A stretch of DNA of 64,000 nucleotides from JAWXUU01 sp044426085 (GTDB lineage: Bacteria; Bacillota; Clostridia; Christensenellales; CAMQZB01): assembly GCA_044426085.1 (NCBI GenBank), contig JAWXUU010000001.1:124001-188000 (forward strand), written 5' to 3'. The notes beneath the pieces are model-generated. The model saw only the letters and a list, made by a program, of their open reading frames with translations, was not told the origin of the DNA and did no database searches. Positions 43,013 to 52,552 of the stretch are shown one piece after another. The stretch's first letter is position 1, and every line of letters starts with the position of its first letter. Made by a program: the position numbers and the translations under genes.

Positions 43013-44404
43013 TTACCATTCAAAGTCGTCTGCTTTGATTTCTATCACGTCGGAGTTTTTGATACTGTCGCCGTCATCCAAAATGACATCCGCAGTATCC
43101 CCGACACAACCGCCGAAGATTATTTTTGCGTTGCTTGCAATCACTCGCGTTGCAACTACGTCCACAGTGCCACCGATAACCCCGCCGAGAAGCGGAATGA
43201 ACTTCGCAAAATTGGCAAAGCCTTTTTCACCCGCCTTTGTGGCAAATCTGACACAGACTTTTTTATTTATTTTGGAGAGAACCGCGATTGGTATGCTGTC
43301 GATTTTTTCAAACACACTTCCCGCTTCTGGCTCTATGCCGACGCTTTTCAAAATATCCGTCATTGCCGACCCCGTGAGGCAAGCATAAGCGAGAGTGCGA
43401 ACGCTTTCATCTTCCACATCGTGGCCGTACATTGTGGCAATTGTTGTTATTGTGCGAAGTTGCATATAAATCACGCTTGCAAGATTTGCAGGCACAGCAA
43501 CCGGCAAAGTTAGCCAACCGCCAAGACCTGTGACAAATCCAGAAGTGCCACACTTTGTTATTTGATACGACACGTATTTAGAAATCGCTTTATCGATGTT
43601 GCCATACTTTAGCATATATTTTGCAGAAACTTCTTTAACTGGTTCTTCAACCTTTGGAATGCCCTCGATTGCTTTATCGTAGCACGCGTTTAGCACATCG
43701 AAGATTTTGCTTTCCCACGCATCTAGCTCTTCCTTGATTTTTTCCCTTGCTTCGCTGACGGACAAATCCACTGCGCTGTTTGAATTTTTAAGTGCAGATG
43801 TAACGCTTTGGGAAATTTTTTCTGCTGACTTTTTCATCTTGTTTTTTATCGATGCGTTTTTCTTTGCTTCGATTTCTTCAAGCCTTCTTCTTTCGCGTTC
43901 TTGTGCGAGCCTTTTTTCGTAGATATCAGACACAACAATCCAAAGGTTACCAACAGAAAACGCAATCAGCATTATGCTTGTGAAAAGCCTGTATTCTATC
44001 CCTTCACCCCACGTTTGAAAAAGGGTGAACACCGTTATTATATACGTGACAAGACCCAAAATTCTTCGCAAAATCTTGCTTGTTATATACATCTTATTCA
44101 CACCATCAAGCTTAGAAACTGTGCCACTGCCCGCTTGCAAAATCCCCCAGATTGAAAGGCCTGCCATAACCACGAAAACGGCATAAAAAAGTCCGCCAAA
44201 AATATAGAGCAACACATTGCTCACTTTTCCAATTTCGTTAAGCGAAATCATGCTGAACGTGACAAAAACAAGCATTGCAACAAAATAGAATGCCGTTAGA
44301 TATATTTTAAATTTTTGCGACAGCGCTTCAGAACTTGTGTCCACCACGTTTGCAACCTTTTTATCCATCCACCTATCAAATGGTGATTTTTTATTATCCG
44401 CCAT
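43013..44404 (-). CDS. EcsC-family membrane protein
   Basis: 463 residues. Four membrane spans lie in the N-terminal third (about 32-52, 62-90, 112-132, 140-162), then a charged coiled-coil region (about 163-240), then an EcsC-like domain with LPVAVPANLASVIYMQLRTI, TIATMYGHD and the Gly-rich IPLLGGVIGGTVDVVATRV. EcsC proteins are poorly understood and linked to secretion and protein quality control in Bacillus. It stands alone between its own promoter and terminator. Confidence 0.8.
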   Translation of the reverse strand: MADNKKSPFDRWMDKKVANVVDTSSEALSQKFKIYLTAFYFVAMLVFVTFSMISLNEIGKVSNVLLYIFGGLFYAVFVVMAGLSIWGILQAGSGTVSKLDGVNKMYITSKILRRILGLVTYIITVFTLFQTWGEGIEYRLFTSIMLIAFSVGNLWIVVSDIYEKRLAQERERRRLEEIEAKKNASIKNKMKKSAEKISQSVTSALKNSNSAVDLSVSEAREKIKEELDAWESKIFDVLNACYDKAIEGIPKVEEPVKEVSAKYMLKYGNIDKAISKYVSYQITKCGTSGFVTGLGGWLTLPVAVPANLASVIYMQLRTITTIATMYGHDVEDESVRTLAYACLTGSAMTDILKSVGIEPEAGSVFEKIDSIPIAVLSKINKKVCVRFATKAGEKGFANFAKFIPLLGGVIGGTVDVVATRVIASNAKIIFGGCVGDTADVILDDGDSIKNSDVIEIKADDFEW

Positions 44405-44450
44405 AAAAACTCCTTGTCTTATGCATTGTTTTCACATACTTATCAATGTG

Positions 44451-44479
44451 ATTATACATGCTTTGCACGATTATGTCAA
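44451..44479 (-). promoter_or_regulatory. Promoter of the EcsC-family gene
   Basis: On the minus strand perfect TTGACA (44479-44474), 17 bases, perfect TATAAT (44456-44451). Confidence 0.9.
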
Positions 44480-44484
44480 GCGAG

Positions 44485-44520
44485 AAAAAAGGCGAGAGAG
44501 CATTGCTTTCCCGCCTTTTT
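44485..44520 (-). terminator. Terminator of the CoA-disulfide reductase/YeeE unit
   Basis: GGCGGGAAAGC-AAT-GCTCTCTCGCC followed by TTTTTT on the minus strand, with two mismatches in the stem. Confidence 0.85.
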
Positions 44521-44564
44521 GTCAATTCATTTTATAAGCTTTCGCTTTTTTGTTTTTCAACACA

Positions 44565-45836
44565 TTATTTTACTTTGTAGATCAATTTCTTTAGGAATGT
44601 TCCTGTGAATGAACCCAAAACCATCATAGCGAAGAAAATCCAGCCTGAAAGTGAGAAGCTTGCGATTGGAGTGTACAATGCACCACCATTACAGCCGTTT
44701 GCTACTCTTGTTGCAAAACCCATAACGAAACCGCCCACGATATAAACAATCGCGTCTTTACCAGAAATTTTGTATGATGCCTTAACAGAAGAAAGGAATT
44801 TTCCGCTCATAAGAAGAGCGATAAGTGCACCGAAGAAAATTGCTGAGTTTTGAATGTTCATTGTTGAAGTGATGAATGAACCTGTGAATGAAGTTGTTGC
44901 CCAACCTGTGTATCCAGAGATAGCACCGCCAAGACCAAACACGTTCAAGATTCTTGCTGTCCATTGACCAAATGTTGTTGAGAAGCCCCAACCGCCACCA
45001 GCGAAACCAAACATGAGCGCTGCTGTGATCATGATAAGAACTGCACCTTGACCAAGTGACCATGGGTTTACAAACAATCTATCAAAAAGTGATTTGCATG
45101 GGCATACGCCTTCTGCGTCAAGTTTGTTTGCATCCAAAATTGCTTGTTGATAAACATCTTGATTAAGTTCTGCTTCAATACCTTTGAATGTGCCGTTTGC
45201 TCTTCTGTATGCTTCGTATTTTTTAGCAAGAAGGATTGCAATAAGACACAAAACACCAGTGATTGCAAGACCGCCAAGATATCCGCCAAGAAGTCCGCCT
45301 TCAAAGAAGCTTGGGAAGAATACGCCGTTATATGAGCCGTATGAAATCAATGTTGATGTCACGAAAGAACTTGACATGATTGGTTGTCCCACGATAACGC
45401 CGACACCAAAGAAGAACATAACAAGGATTGCTCTTGATGGGCTTTCAGCAAGGTCTGTCAAGACACCTGATGCACAACACATAGACCAAGACATACCAAG
45501 ACCAAACAAGAATGCACCGACAAACAAGCCACCGCTGATTGCTTTTACAGACAAGCTTATGCTGTCTGGGGCGATTGTTGCCATAGCCGCAACGATTGCT
45601 GCTGTTCCGAAGAACATCCAAATCATCGCTTGCATAAGTCTTGTAGAGCCACCGCCAAACGCACGGTTAGCACTGCCCGCAAAGCCGTATGATGCACGAG
45701 CCATTGTGTAGCCGAATGCAAGACCAATAACGAGTCTGAAATAGAGTGCTGTTGTTGTCAAGAATACACTGCCTAGGATGAGTAGGATTGCAAGCAAAGC
45801 TACTCCGACGATAAATTCGATTTTACCTTTTAACAT
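44565..45836 (-). CDS. YeeE/YedE family sulfur transporter
   Basis: 423 residues, about ten spans in two similar halves each carrying the small-residue/cysteine signature of the family (SWSMCCASGVLTDL and ATRVANGCNGGALYTP); another CPC sits in the central loop. YeeE-type proteins pass thiosulfate or related sulfur species across the membrane through conserved cysteines; YedE relatives are tied to selenium use. It is 29 bases downstream of a CoA-disulfide reductase with a rhodanese domain, which supports a role with reactive sulfur. Confidence 0.85.
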   Translation of the reverse strand: MLKGKIEFIVGVALLAILLILGSVFLTTTALYFRLVIGLAFGYTMARASYGFAGSANRAFGGGSTRLMQAMIWMFFGTAAIVAAMATIAPDSISLSVKAISGGLFVGAFLFGLGMSWSMCCASGVLTDLAESPSRAILVMFFFGVGVIVGQPIMSSSFVTSTLISYGSYNGVFFPSFFEGGLLGGYLGGLAITGVLCLIAILLAKKYEAYRRANGTFKGIEAELNQDVYQQAILDANKLDAEGVCPCKSLFDRLFVNPWSLGQGAVLIMITAALMFGFAGGGWGFSTTFGQWTARILNVFGLGGAISGYTGWATTSFTGSFITSTMNIQNSAIFFGALIALLMSGKFLSSVKASYKISGKDAIVYIVGGFVMGFATRVANGCNGGALYTPIASFSLSGWIFFAMMVLGSFTGTFLKKLIYKVK

Positions 45837-45865
45837 TTTAGTTTCCCCCTAAAAATTTTTTTGTA

Positions 45866-47566
45866 TTAGTTAAAGTTGTAATCTGAAACAACTTTTTCCC
45901 TGTTTTGATTTTGGTCTTGGAAATATTCATAAAAAGATAGTCCCAAGAACCCGCCTGACACGTTATACACGTTATCAAAGCCGTTTGCTATAAGTGCAAG
46001 ACATGCGTTGTAGCTTCTTTGCGCTGATCTGCAGTGCAAATAAATTGGCACGTCTTTTGGAATTTCTGAAAGTCTGTCACGGATTTGTGAAAGTGGAATA
46101 TTCACAGCGCCGTTGATTCTTGCAAGTGCGTATTCGTGAGGTTCTCTGACGTCGATGATGTATGCTCCGCTTTCAACAAGACCTCTTATTTCTGAAACTC
46201 TGATTTGTTTATATTTGCCACCGAGAAGGTTCATACCAACAAGAGCCGACATGTTTGTTGGGTCTTTTGCTGTTGAGAATGGTGGGGCATAACAAAGTTC
46301 CAAATCCGCCATATCCGCAAGTGTTCCGCCAAATTTGATAAGCGTTGCAACGATATCAACACGCTTAGCAGAATCGCCCTTGGAAATTGCTTGTGCACCC
46401 AAGATTTTGCCCGTTGGAACTTCATAAAGCACCTTGAAAAAGAACGGTGCAGAATTTGGCATGATACCAACTTTGTCTTGTGGGATTATGTAAACTATGT
46501 CGTAGTTGATATCGCAATCTTTGCATTGAACTTCAGTGAGCCCCGTTGCAGCAGCGTTATAATCAAACACTTTTATGCAAGAAGAGCCGATGTAGCCCGT
46601 GTTTTGCGAAATCCAACCATACATATGGTTTGCAGCTTGGCGAGCTTGCTTTTGGGCAGGCCCCGCAAGTGGCAATCCACCTGTTTTTTGAGTTAGTGCA
46701 AAAGTGATTTCAACTGCGTCGCCAACGGCATATATATCGCTGTCTGTCACAGTTTGCCAGTTTGCATTCACTTTGATATGACCTGTTTTTGAAAGCTTTA
46801 TTCCCGCTTCTTTTGCAAGTGCTGTATCGGGTTTCACGCCGATTGCCATGACAACTGCATCACCTTCAACCACAGTTCCGTCTTCAAGAACCAAGTTGGA
46901 ATTTTGATATTCGCAAGCCATTTTGCCAAGCACAAGTTTCACACCTTTATCGTGAAGTTCCTTGTGAAGAATTTGAACCATATCTTCATCAAAAGGACGC
47001 ATGATTTGCGGTTGAGCTTCCACAAGAGTGACGTCGAATCCCGCTTCTTTCAAGTTTTCTGCTGTTTCCACGCCGATAAATCCACCGCCGACAACAGTGA
47101 TTTTTTTAACCGCGTTATCACCTTTCACAAAGTCGTATAACTTGGCAACGTCAACCACGTTTTTCACGATGAACACGTTTGCGTTTTCGTGACCTTTAAG
47201 CGGTGGAACAATTGCGTTTGCGCCTGGTGCCAAAATAAGTTTATCGTATGTTTCCATATATTCGTCGCCGGAAATAAGGTCTTTAACCAAAACTCTTTTG
47301 CCTTCTTTTTCGATTGCGATAACTTCACTGTTTACCCTTGCTGTTATGTTGTATTGATTGTGGAATTGTGGTGGATTCATCAAAACCAAATCGTCGTGAG
47401 CGGTGATTTTTTCACTCAAACGATATGGCAAACAACAGTTTGAAAATGACACATGTGGACCTTTTTCAAACATGATAATTTCAGCTGATTCATCCAATCT
47501 TCTTAGCCTTGCAGCAGTGGAAGCACCGCCGGCAACACCGCCGATTATGACATATTTTTTACTCAT
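45866..47566 (-). CDS. CoA-disulfide reductase with C-terminal rhodanese domain
   Basis: 566 residues. The N-terminal part is a pyridine nucleotide-disulfide oxidoreductase starting VIIGGVAGGASTAARLRR, with the single active cysteine in SFSNCCLPY (Cys44) instead of a Cys-x-x-x-x-Cys pair, then NAD-binding VVGGGFIGVE. The last 110 residues are a rhodanese domain with Cys512 in HCRSAQRS. Such CoADR-RHD enzymes reduce CoA-persulfide, polysulfide or sulfur with NAD(P)H. With the YeeE gene it forms a two-gene sulfur unit. GGAGGAG lies before the ATG. Confidence 0.9.
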   Translation of the reverse strand: MSKKYVIIGGVAGGASTAARLRRLDESAEIIMFEKGPHVSFSNCCLPYRLSEKITAHDDLVLMNPPQFHNQYNITARVNSEVIAIEKEGKRVLVKDLISGDEYMETYDKLILAPGANAIVPPLKGHENANVFIVKNVVDVAKLYDFVKGDNAVKKITVVGGGFIGVETAENLKEAGFDVTLVEAQPQIMRPFDEDMVQILHKELHDKGVKLVLGKMACEYQNSNLVLEDGTVVEGDAVVMAIGVKPDTALAKEAGIKLSKTGHIKVNANWQTVTDSDIYAVGDAVEITFALTQKTGGLPLAGPAQKQARQAANHMYGWISQNTGYIGSSCIKVFDYNAAATGLTEVQCKDCDINYDIVYIIPQDKVGIMPNSAPFFFKVLYEVPTGKILGAQAISKGDSAKRVDIVATLIKFGGTLADMADLELCYAPPFSTAKDPTNMSALVGMNLLGGKYKQIRVSEIRGLVESGAYIIDVREPHEYALARINGAVNIPLSQIRDRLSEIPKDVPIYLHCRSAQRSYNACLALIANGFDNVYNVSGGFLGLSFYEYFQDQNQNREKVVSDYNFN

Positions 47567-47670
47567 TTTTCTCCTCCAATATTATTATTTATTTGATAGC
47601 ATTCAAACTTGAACGCTAAACCTTTATTCTGTTTTGATTGTGCCATTTGCACGTTTTGCGAATTTGAAAT

Positions 47671-49032
47671 TTATTTATCCGCCCTTTTATTTCCCACTTT
47701 TTTATTTCCCACTTTTTTATTTTTGAAAATAAAAAATCCAATCACTGCCCCTGCGATTATCCACGCGATAAGAAACAGCATTGGTGCAAGGGAAAGTTTC
47801 GCCGGCGAAAATGGCAACACAAGCAATAAAAGAACTCCAACGCTTATCACAATGCCCGCAACCCCGAAAAACTTAGTGACTTTATCTTGCGATTTGATAA
47901 CTGTGCCTAAACACACATAAAAATATGCTACACCCGCCCCAAAAGAGCACATATCGACTATCCAAACCACCACTTCTCTGCCAAAAAGGCAAAGGCAACA
48001 GCCTATTATTGAAACGAAGTATATTGTGTTTTTGTTCACTCCGTATTTATTTTGCTTTGATAAAAAATTCGGCATGACATCACTTCTTGCCATAGAGCCA
48101 ATAAGCTTTTGCGAGCACACCATAAAGCCGTTTATCCCCGCCGAAACAGCGCAAGCAATTGCGATTGTGATTATCACAAACGCCCAAGCGCCAACGTTTT
48201 CCATAACCCCCGAACCTAGCGCCCAACCAAATGTTGACGCTTGCGACGGTGAATATGCAAGGCCTGTCATGAAGTTTAAAATCATATATATCATCATGCC
48301 AAACAAAAGAGCAACAACGGAAATCGCCGAAGCTTTTCGCTTTGATACGCCCAAATCTTTCACGAGTTGCGGAATTGCATCAAACCCAATAAACAAAAAT
48401 GGTGTGACAGCAATAACAACCAAGACCGCTGAAAAATCAAATGTGTAATTTTCCACATAATTGGTATTGAAAACTGCGAAATCCGCGTTTATCATCATTG
48501 CGACAAACACGACAAATATAGAAATCACCATGCAATATATGATGTATTTTTGAACCTTGCCCGTGCTTTTCACCCCGACCAAATTGATTGTGGCAAAAAG
48601 AGCAATAAGCAGTGTGGAAACCAAAACTTCACCGATATAAACTGCGTCACCCGCGATTGTATAAAGATATCCAAAATTGAGAGCGTCTGGGAAAATATAA
48701 TTTAAAACTATTGGGAAAGCCGACGCATTCAAAGGAATAAGCGTCATATAGGCAAGAAATAAAAACCAACCAACAACAAATGAATGACGATCGCCAAAAC
48801 ACATATTAGCAAAGGAAAATTCTCCGCCTTCTGTTATTTCGCAAGACATCATAAAACGGTAGCTTCTTTCAATCACAACAATACACATTGTGCCAATAAA
48901 AAGCCCAATTGTTGTGTTTATAACCCCCGCAGTAGGCAAAAATTTGCTTCCGGGCAATATAAAAGACCCCATGCCAATAATAGCACCGAGAATTATCGCG
49001 AAAATCTCCGTTGTGTGTAACTTATTATTCAT
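47671..49032 (-). CDS. APC family amino-acid permease
   Basis: The ATG at 49032 follows GAGGGGAAA and begins MNNKLHTTEIFAIILGAIIGMGSFILPG, with the GxIIGxGxF-like first-helix signature of APC transporters; 453 residues and about twelve spans follow. The frame can begin six codons earlier (49050) without a good site. The C-terminal tail contains two GNKKV repeats (15-bp DNA repeat). The amino acid is not identifiable. Confidence 0.85.
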   Translation of the reverse strand: MNNKLHTTEIFAIILGAIIGMGSFILPGSKFLPTAGVINTTIGLFIGTMCIVVIERSYRFMMSCEITEGGEFSFANMCFGDRHSFVVGWFLFLAYMTLIPLNASAFPIVLNYIFPDALNFGYLYTIAGDAVYIGEVLVSTLLIALFATINLVGVKSTGKVQKYIIYCMVISIFVVFVAMMINADFAVFNTNYVENYTFDFSAVLVVIAVTPFLFIGFDAIPQLVKDLGVSKRKASAISVVALLFGMMIYMILNFMTGLAYSPSQASTFGWALGSGVMENVGAWAFVIITIAIACAVSAGINGFMVCSQKLIGSMARSDVMPNFLSKQNKYGVNKNTIYFVSIIGCCLCLFGREVVVWIVDMCSFGAGVAYFYVCLGTVIKSQDKVTKFFGVAGIVISVGVLLLLVLPFSPAKLSLAPMLFLIAWIIAGAVIGFFIFKNKKVGNKKVGNKRADK

Positions 49033-49061
49033 TTTCCCCTCATTTTCCAAATCACTTTTAC

Positions 49062-49090
49062 ATTATACATCAAAACTTCTGCATAATCAA
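49062..49090 (-). promoter_or_regulatory. Promoter of the APC permease
   Basis: On the minus strand TTGATT (49090-49085), 17 bases, perfect TATAAT (49067-49062). Confidence 0.75.
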
Positions 49091-49164
49091 TACTTTTTAA
49101 AAAATACTTTTTAATATTATTTATGAAATTATTTTCTGATATCTGTTTTATTGAAATCGGCTAA

Positions 49165-49200
49165 GCAAAACCACCCACAAAAGATTTATGGGTGGCGATT
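49165..49200 (-). terminator. Terminator between the epimerase and permease genes
   Basis: CCACCCAtaaatcttttgTGGGTGG on the minus strand with TTTTGCTT after it; on the plus strand it ends in a longer T-run, so it may work both ways. It follows the epimerase stop by about 80 bases. Confidence 0.75.
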
Positions 49201-49275
49201 TTTTTATATTTTATTTATATTTTGTTTTTTATTGGTTATATTTTTTATATGTTTTTATATGTTTTTATCTGTGTT

Positions 49276-50295
49276 TTATTTCAAGCCGAGTGAAAGAAGT
49301 GAATCTTGGAATTCTTCATATGCTTTACAGATATCGTCTTCGATTTTTTCCTTTGCTTCGTCGTAGGGGAAATCAGTTTCTTCCCACCATTTTGCAAGGC
49401 TGTCGACGCCGTCTTGCAAGCTGATTTGTGGTTTATAATCGATAACTTTTTGGATTTTTTCGTTTGAGAACACAGCGCAGTGAACTTTTTCATAATTGAG
49501 ATGAGTGCACACTGTTGGATAGATTTTTCTTAGCAATGCAGAAGAGATATAATAGAATTTTGGTTCTTTTCCGACTGTTTTTCCTATTGCGCGATAAAGG
49601 TCTTCCCACACGACAACTTGAGTGTTTGTGATGTGATAGAAATCGTTATACGTTTTATCGTTGCCACAGCAAAGCACGTAAGCTTTTGCAAGGTCACCCG
49701 CGAAAGTGAATGTCCAAGGGATAACACCTTCACCCACCATAACAACAGGCTTTCCGTTTGCAATACGGCGAGCAATGTTGCGATTTTGACGGAATGTGCC
49801 CACGGTTTGCGAACCTGTGCCAAAAGTTAGGCTTGGCCTTATGATTGTTATGCCCGCATTATATTTGCCCATTTGCGTTTGCATGAATCTATCCATTTCC
49901 GCTTTATTAAAGCCGTATGCAAAAGAATCGTCATACGTAAGCTGTTCGCTGTTTTCAGAAACAGGAAAGCTTTTATACGGTCTTTGATATGCCGAACTGC
50001 TTGAAGTTGTGATGATTTGTTTGCATTTTGCACCGAACAAATCAAGAAGTTCCTTGGCATCTGCCACGTTGAAAGAAATCATATCGATAACCACATCAAT
50101 ATCAAGTGCGTTCATTTTCGCGTGGAAATCAGCAGTTTCTTTTCTGTCGCCCACAATAACTTTCACACCATCTGGCATGCTCACGTTTCTCATACCGCGA
50201 TTGAAAACTGTCACATCGTGACCCGCATTCACGGCTTCCTGAACAATTTGCGAACTGATAACCCCAGTTCCACCTAGAATCAAAATTTTCATCAT
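49276..50295 (-). CDS. NAD-dependent epimerase/dehydratase family protein (atypical SDR)
   Basis: 339 residues with an N-terminal nucleotide fold ILGGTGVISSQIVQEA, TTSSSSAYQ and YGFNKAEMD (Tyr-x-x-x-Lys), and LTFGTG in the substrate part. It resembles the extended/atypical SDR group that includes sugar-nucleotide epimerase-like and RNA-binding homologues; the substrate is unknown. AGGGGAAAG precedes tandem ATGs (50295, 50292). Confidence 0.8.
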   Translation of the reverse strand: MMKILILGGTGVISSQIVQEAVNAGHDVTVFNRGMRNVSMPDGVKVIVGDRKETADFHAKMNALDIDVVIDMISFNVADAKELLDLFGAKCKQIITTSSSSAYQRPYKSFPVSENSEQLTYDDSFAYGFNKAEMDRFMQTQMGKYNAGITIIRPSLTFGTGSQTVGTFRQNRNIARRIANGKPVVMVGEGVIPWTFTFAGDLAKAYVLCCGNDKTYNDFYHITNTQVVVWEDLYRAIGKTVGKEPKFYYISSALLRKIYPTVCTHLNYEKVHCAVFSNEKIQKVIDYKPQISLQDGVDSLAKWWEETDFPYDEAKEKIEDDICKAYEEFQDSLLSLGLK

Positions 50296-50394
50296 CTTTC
50301 CCCTTATAACAGCAAAATTTTTGCCGTTTTCTTTTTATTATGATATCACGATTAATTGCAAAAAACAATATTTATTTGATAGATTTTTTATTTT

Positions 50395-50928
50395 TTATAT
50401 GTTTTCATACATTTTGATAACTTCGCTTGGGTTTTCATCTGGCGATTTCAACTGCTTTTGCATCCACAAAATATCATGCCATTTCCCAAATTTATATCCC
50501 GCATTGGCAAATCGTCCAACTTCGTGAAAGCCAAATTTTTCGTGAATGGAAACGCTTATTTCGTTTGGAATTGTTATGCAAGAAAATGCGTTATATATTC
50601 CGCAATCGGTCAACACCTCGAAAAGTTTTTCATAAAGCTTTGTTCCAATGCCACCACCCAAATGATTGTGGCTGATATAAATTGAAACATCCACGCCAAA
50701 GCGATAAGCCTGCCTTTTGTTGTGGTCGGATGCGTAAGCATATCCAACAATTTCCCCACCGCGAGTGTAAACCAAGAAGGGAAAGTTTTCCGCAATGCCA
50801 AATATTCTGCTTTGGAAATCTTCAAACGACGGCACGTCTATTTCGAAAGAATAGGAGGTGTTTTTTATATAGTATGAATAAATATCTAAAATAGCGCCCA
50901 CATCCCCGACTTCAAGTTTTCTTATCAT
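50395..50928 (-). CDS. GNAT N-acetyltransferase, phosphinothricin/MnaT-like
   Basis: 177 residues: RKLEVGDVGAILDIYSYYI, SFEIDVPSFEDF and the acetyl-CoA loop LGGGIGTKLYE with C-terminal GFHEVGRFANAGYKFGKW place it in the Pat/MnaT branch, which acetylates phosphinothricin, methionine sulfoximine or related amino acids. It is a single-gene unit with its own promoter. Confidence 0.88.
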   Translation of the reverse strand: MIRKLEVGDVGAILDIYSYYIKNTSYSFEIDVPSFEDFQSRIFGIAENFPFLVYTRGGEIVGYAYASDHNKRQAYRFGVDVSIYISHNHLGGGIGTKLYEKLFEVLTDCGIYNAFSCITIPNEISVSIHEKFGFHEVGRFANAGYKFGKWHDILWMQKQLKSPDENPSEVIKMYENI

Positions 50929-50954
50929 ATAAATCCACCTACACCTTTTTTATA

Positions 50955-50983
50955 ATAATACCACACAAAGTGATATTTTTCAA
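50955..50983 (-). promoter_or_regulatory. Promoter of the GNAT gene
   Basis: On the minus strand TTGAAA (50983-50978), 17 bases, TATTAT (50960-50955). The stretch from 50984 to 51250 upstream has no gene I can support, only a short plus-strand frame without a ribosome site. Confidence 0.75.
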
Positions 50984-51250
50984 CAAATTTGCCGTCGCGA
51001 TAAAATGAAATTTTCTTGTCGCGTAGCAACATTAACCCACAAAGTTTATTTTCATGCTTTTTTATTGGATTTTTCAACGATTTTATGGATAAAATTTCCA
51101 TAAGGGTATTCCCTTTTGCGTTATTTCGTGATGCAATAGAAGAAGAAGATATTGCCGACGAATTTGAAGATGTGAACGCAACAAAAAATTAAATATGTGA
51201 AATTAAACACATAAAGTTTAATCAATAAAAATTGAACCGATAAAAAATTT

Positions 51251-51282
51251 AAAGCCCACTTTCCATTGTGAAAGTGGGCTTT
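51251..51282 (-). terminator. Terminator of the galactose operon
   Basis: AAAGCCCACTTTC and GAAAGTGGGCTTT form a 13-bp stem; the minus-strand side continues AAATTTTTTATC. It lies about 90 bases past the galK stop. Confidence 0.85.
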
Positions 51283-51368
51283 ATTATTTGTTTAAATAAG
51301 CGGCAACTGTTTTTTGGAACTGCTTTTTGCAACTGCATTTTGAATAGTTTGCTACGCACGAAATAAAT

Positions 51369-52535
51369 TTAAATTATTGTTGCGCCTTCGCTTCGCACTT
51401 TTGCAACAAGGGTGTTTTCTTTGCCGAATATGCACGCCATTTTTTCTACGTAGAAAGGCACTTCAGCTTTGTTGATAAATGCAATGATTGTGCCCGCAAA
51501 GCCACCACCGTGCACCCTGACTGCGCCGTCTTTTATTGTGTCTTTGGCAATTTTTAGGGCTAGTGGCAAGTTTTGGTCTTTATCTGTTGGGTATGTTGTG
51601 TTTTGAAGGTATAATTCGGAAGAAATTCCCGCGTTGTTGATTTGCACTAGGAAGTCTTTCAAATCGTCTTTTCTTAGCGCTTCGCACGCTTTTTCCACCC
51701 TGTGGTTTTCTTCAAAGAAGTGGATTGCACGCAAAATGCATCTGCCCGACATAACTTTTTTCATGCTTGGAATGTTTGCATAAAACTCGCTTTCTGAAAC
51801 TTCGGAAAGTTGAGTTTTGCCGAAAAATTCAGATGCTGTTTTCATATCTTCCCTTATTTTAGAATATTCGTCTGTCAAATCAGAATGGTCGCCTGTGTTC
51901 ACGATAACGATTTCATAATCGCCAAGGCTTGATTCTATTCTGTCAACAACGGGCTCACCCGCAAAGTCGATTTCGCAAATTCCACCAAGGGAAATGCCCG
52001 ATTGGTCGAGAAGTCCTGAAGGTTTGCCAAAATACACATTTTCTGCGAATCTGCCGATTTTTGCCATTTCTATTCTTGAAACATTGTCGTTATAAAATCT
52101 GTTTAGGATTTCACCTATCAAAAGTTCAAACGCAGCGGAAGAAGAAACGCCCGCGCCCTTGAAAATTTTGCTGTCCATAACCAAATGGAAACCGCCGATG
52201 TTGTAACCGTTGTTTTTGAAACCTTGCAAAACACCTTTCGCCATTGCTGGGGCTGTGCCTATTTTTGTTTTTTCAAGGTCGATTTCAGAAAGTTTGAAGG
52301 AAAATTCTTGGTAGCCTTCCGAAAGAATAACAACGTCGTCCGCTTTGCTTGCCACTGCAACCATGTCGCAGTCGATTGCGCCAACGAGGACTTTTCCGCC
52401 GTTGTGGTCGGTGTGGTTTCCGCAAATTTCTATTCTGCCAGGAGAAGAAAAGATTGCTTCGTTTTTTCCGCCAAACCTTTTTGAAAATCTGTTTTGAAGT
52501 TTTTCAAGTCTTGTTTTATCAATTTGTATCATCAT
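51369..52535 (-). CDS. galK: Galactokinase
   Basis: GalK phosphorylates galactose to galactose 1-phosphate. 388 residues of the GHMP kinase family with galactokinase signature PGRIEICGNHTDHNGG (32-47), ATP loop GAGVSSSAA (127-135) and the third motif VHGGGFAGTIIAF. It is the last gene of the Leloir operon. Confidence 0.95.
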   Translation of the reverse strand: MMIQIDKTRLEKLQNRFSKRFGGKNEAIFSSPGRIEICGNHTDHNGGKVLVGAIDCDMVAVASKADDVVILSEGYQEFSFKLSEIDLEKTKIGTAPAMAKGVLQGFKNNGYNIGGFHLVMDSKIFKGAGVSSSAAFELLIGEILNRFYNDNVSRIEMAKIGRFAENVYFGKPSGLLDQSGISLGGICEIDFAGEPVVDRIESSLGDYEIVIVNTGDHSDLTDEYSKIREDMKTASEFFGKTQLSEVSESEFYANIPSMKKVMSGRCILRAIHFFEENHRVEKACEALRKDDLKDFLVQINNAGISSELYLQNTTYPTDKDQNLPLALKIAKDTIKDGAVRVHGGGFAGTIIAFINKAEVPFYVEKMACIFGKENTLVAKVRSEGATII

Positions 52536-52552
52536 TTCACCTTTTTATCAAA

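Noticed and set aside
51085..51192. Plus-strand 35-codon frame with an acidic end (EEEDIADEFEDV)
   Set aside because: The composition looks protein-like but no ribosome site or promoter is seen and it matches nothing I know; could be a gene remnant.
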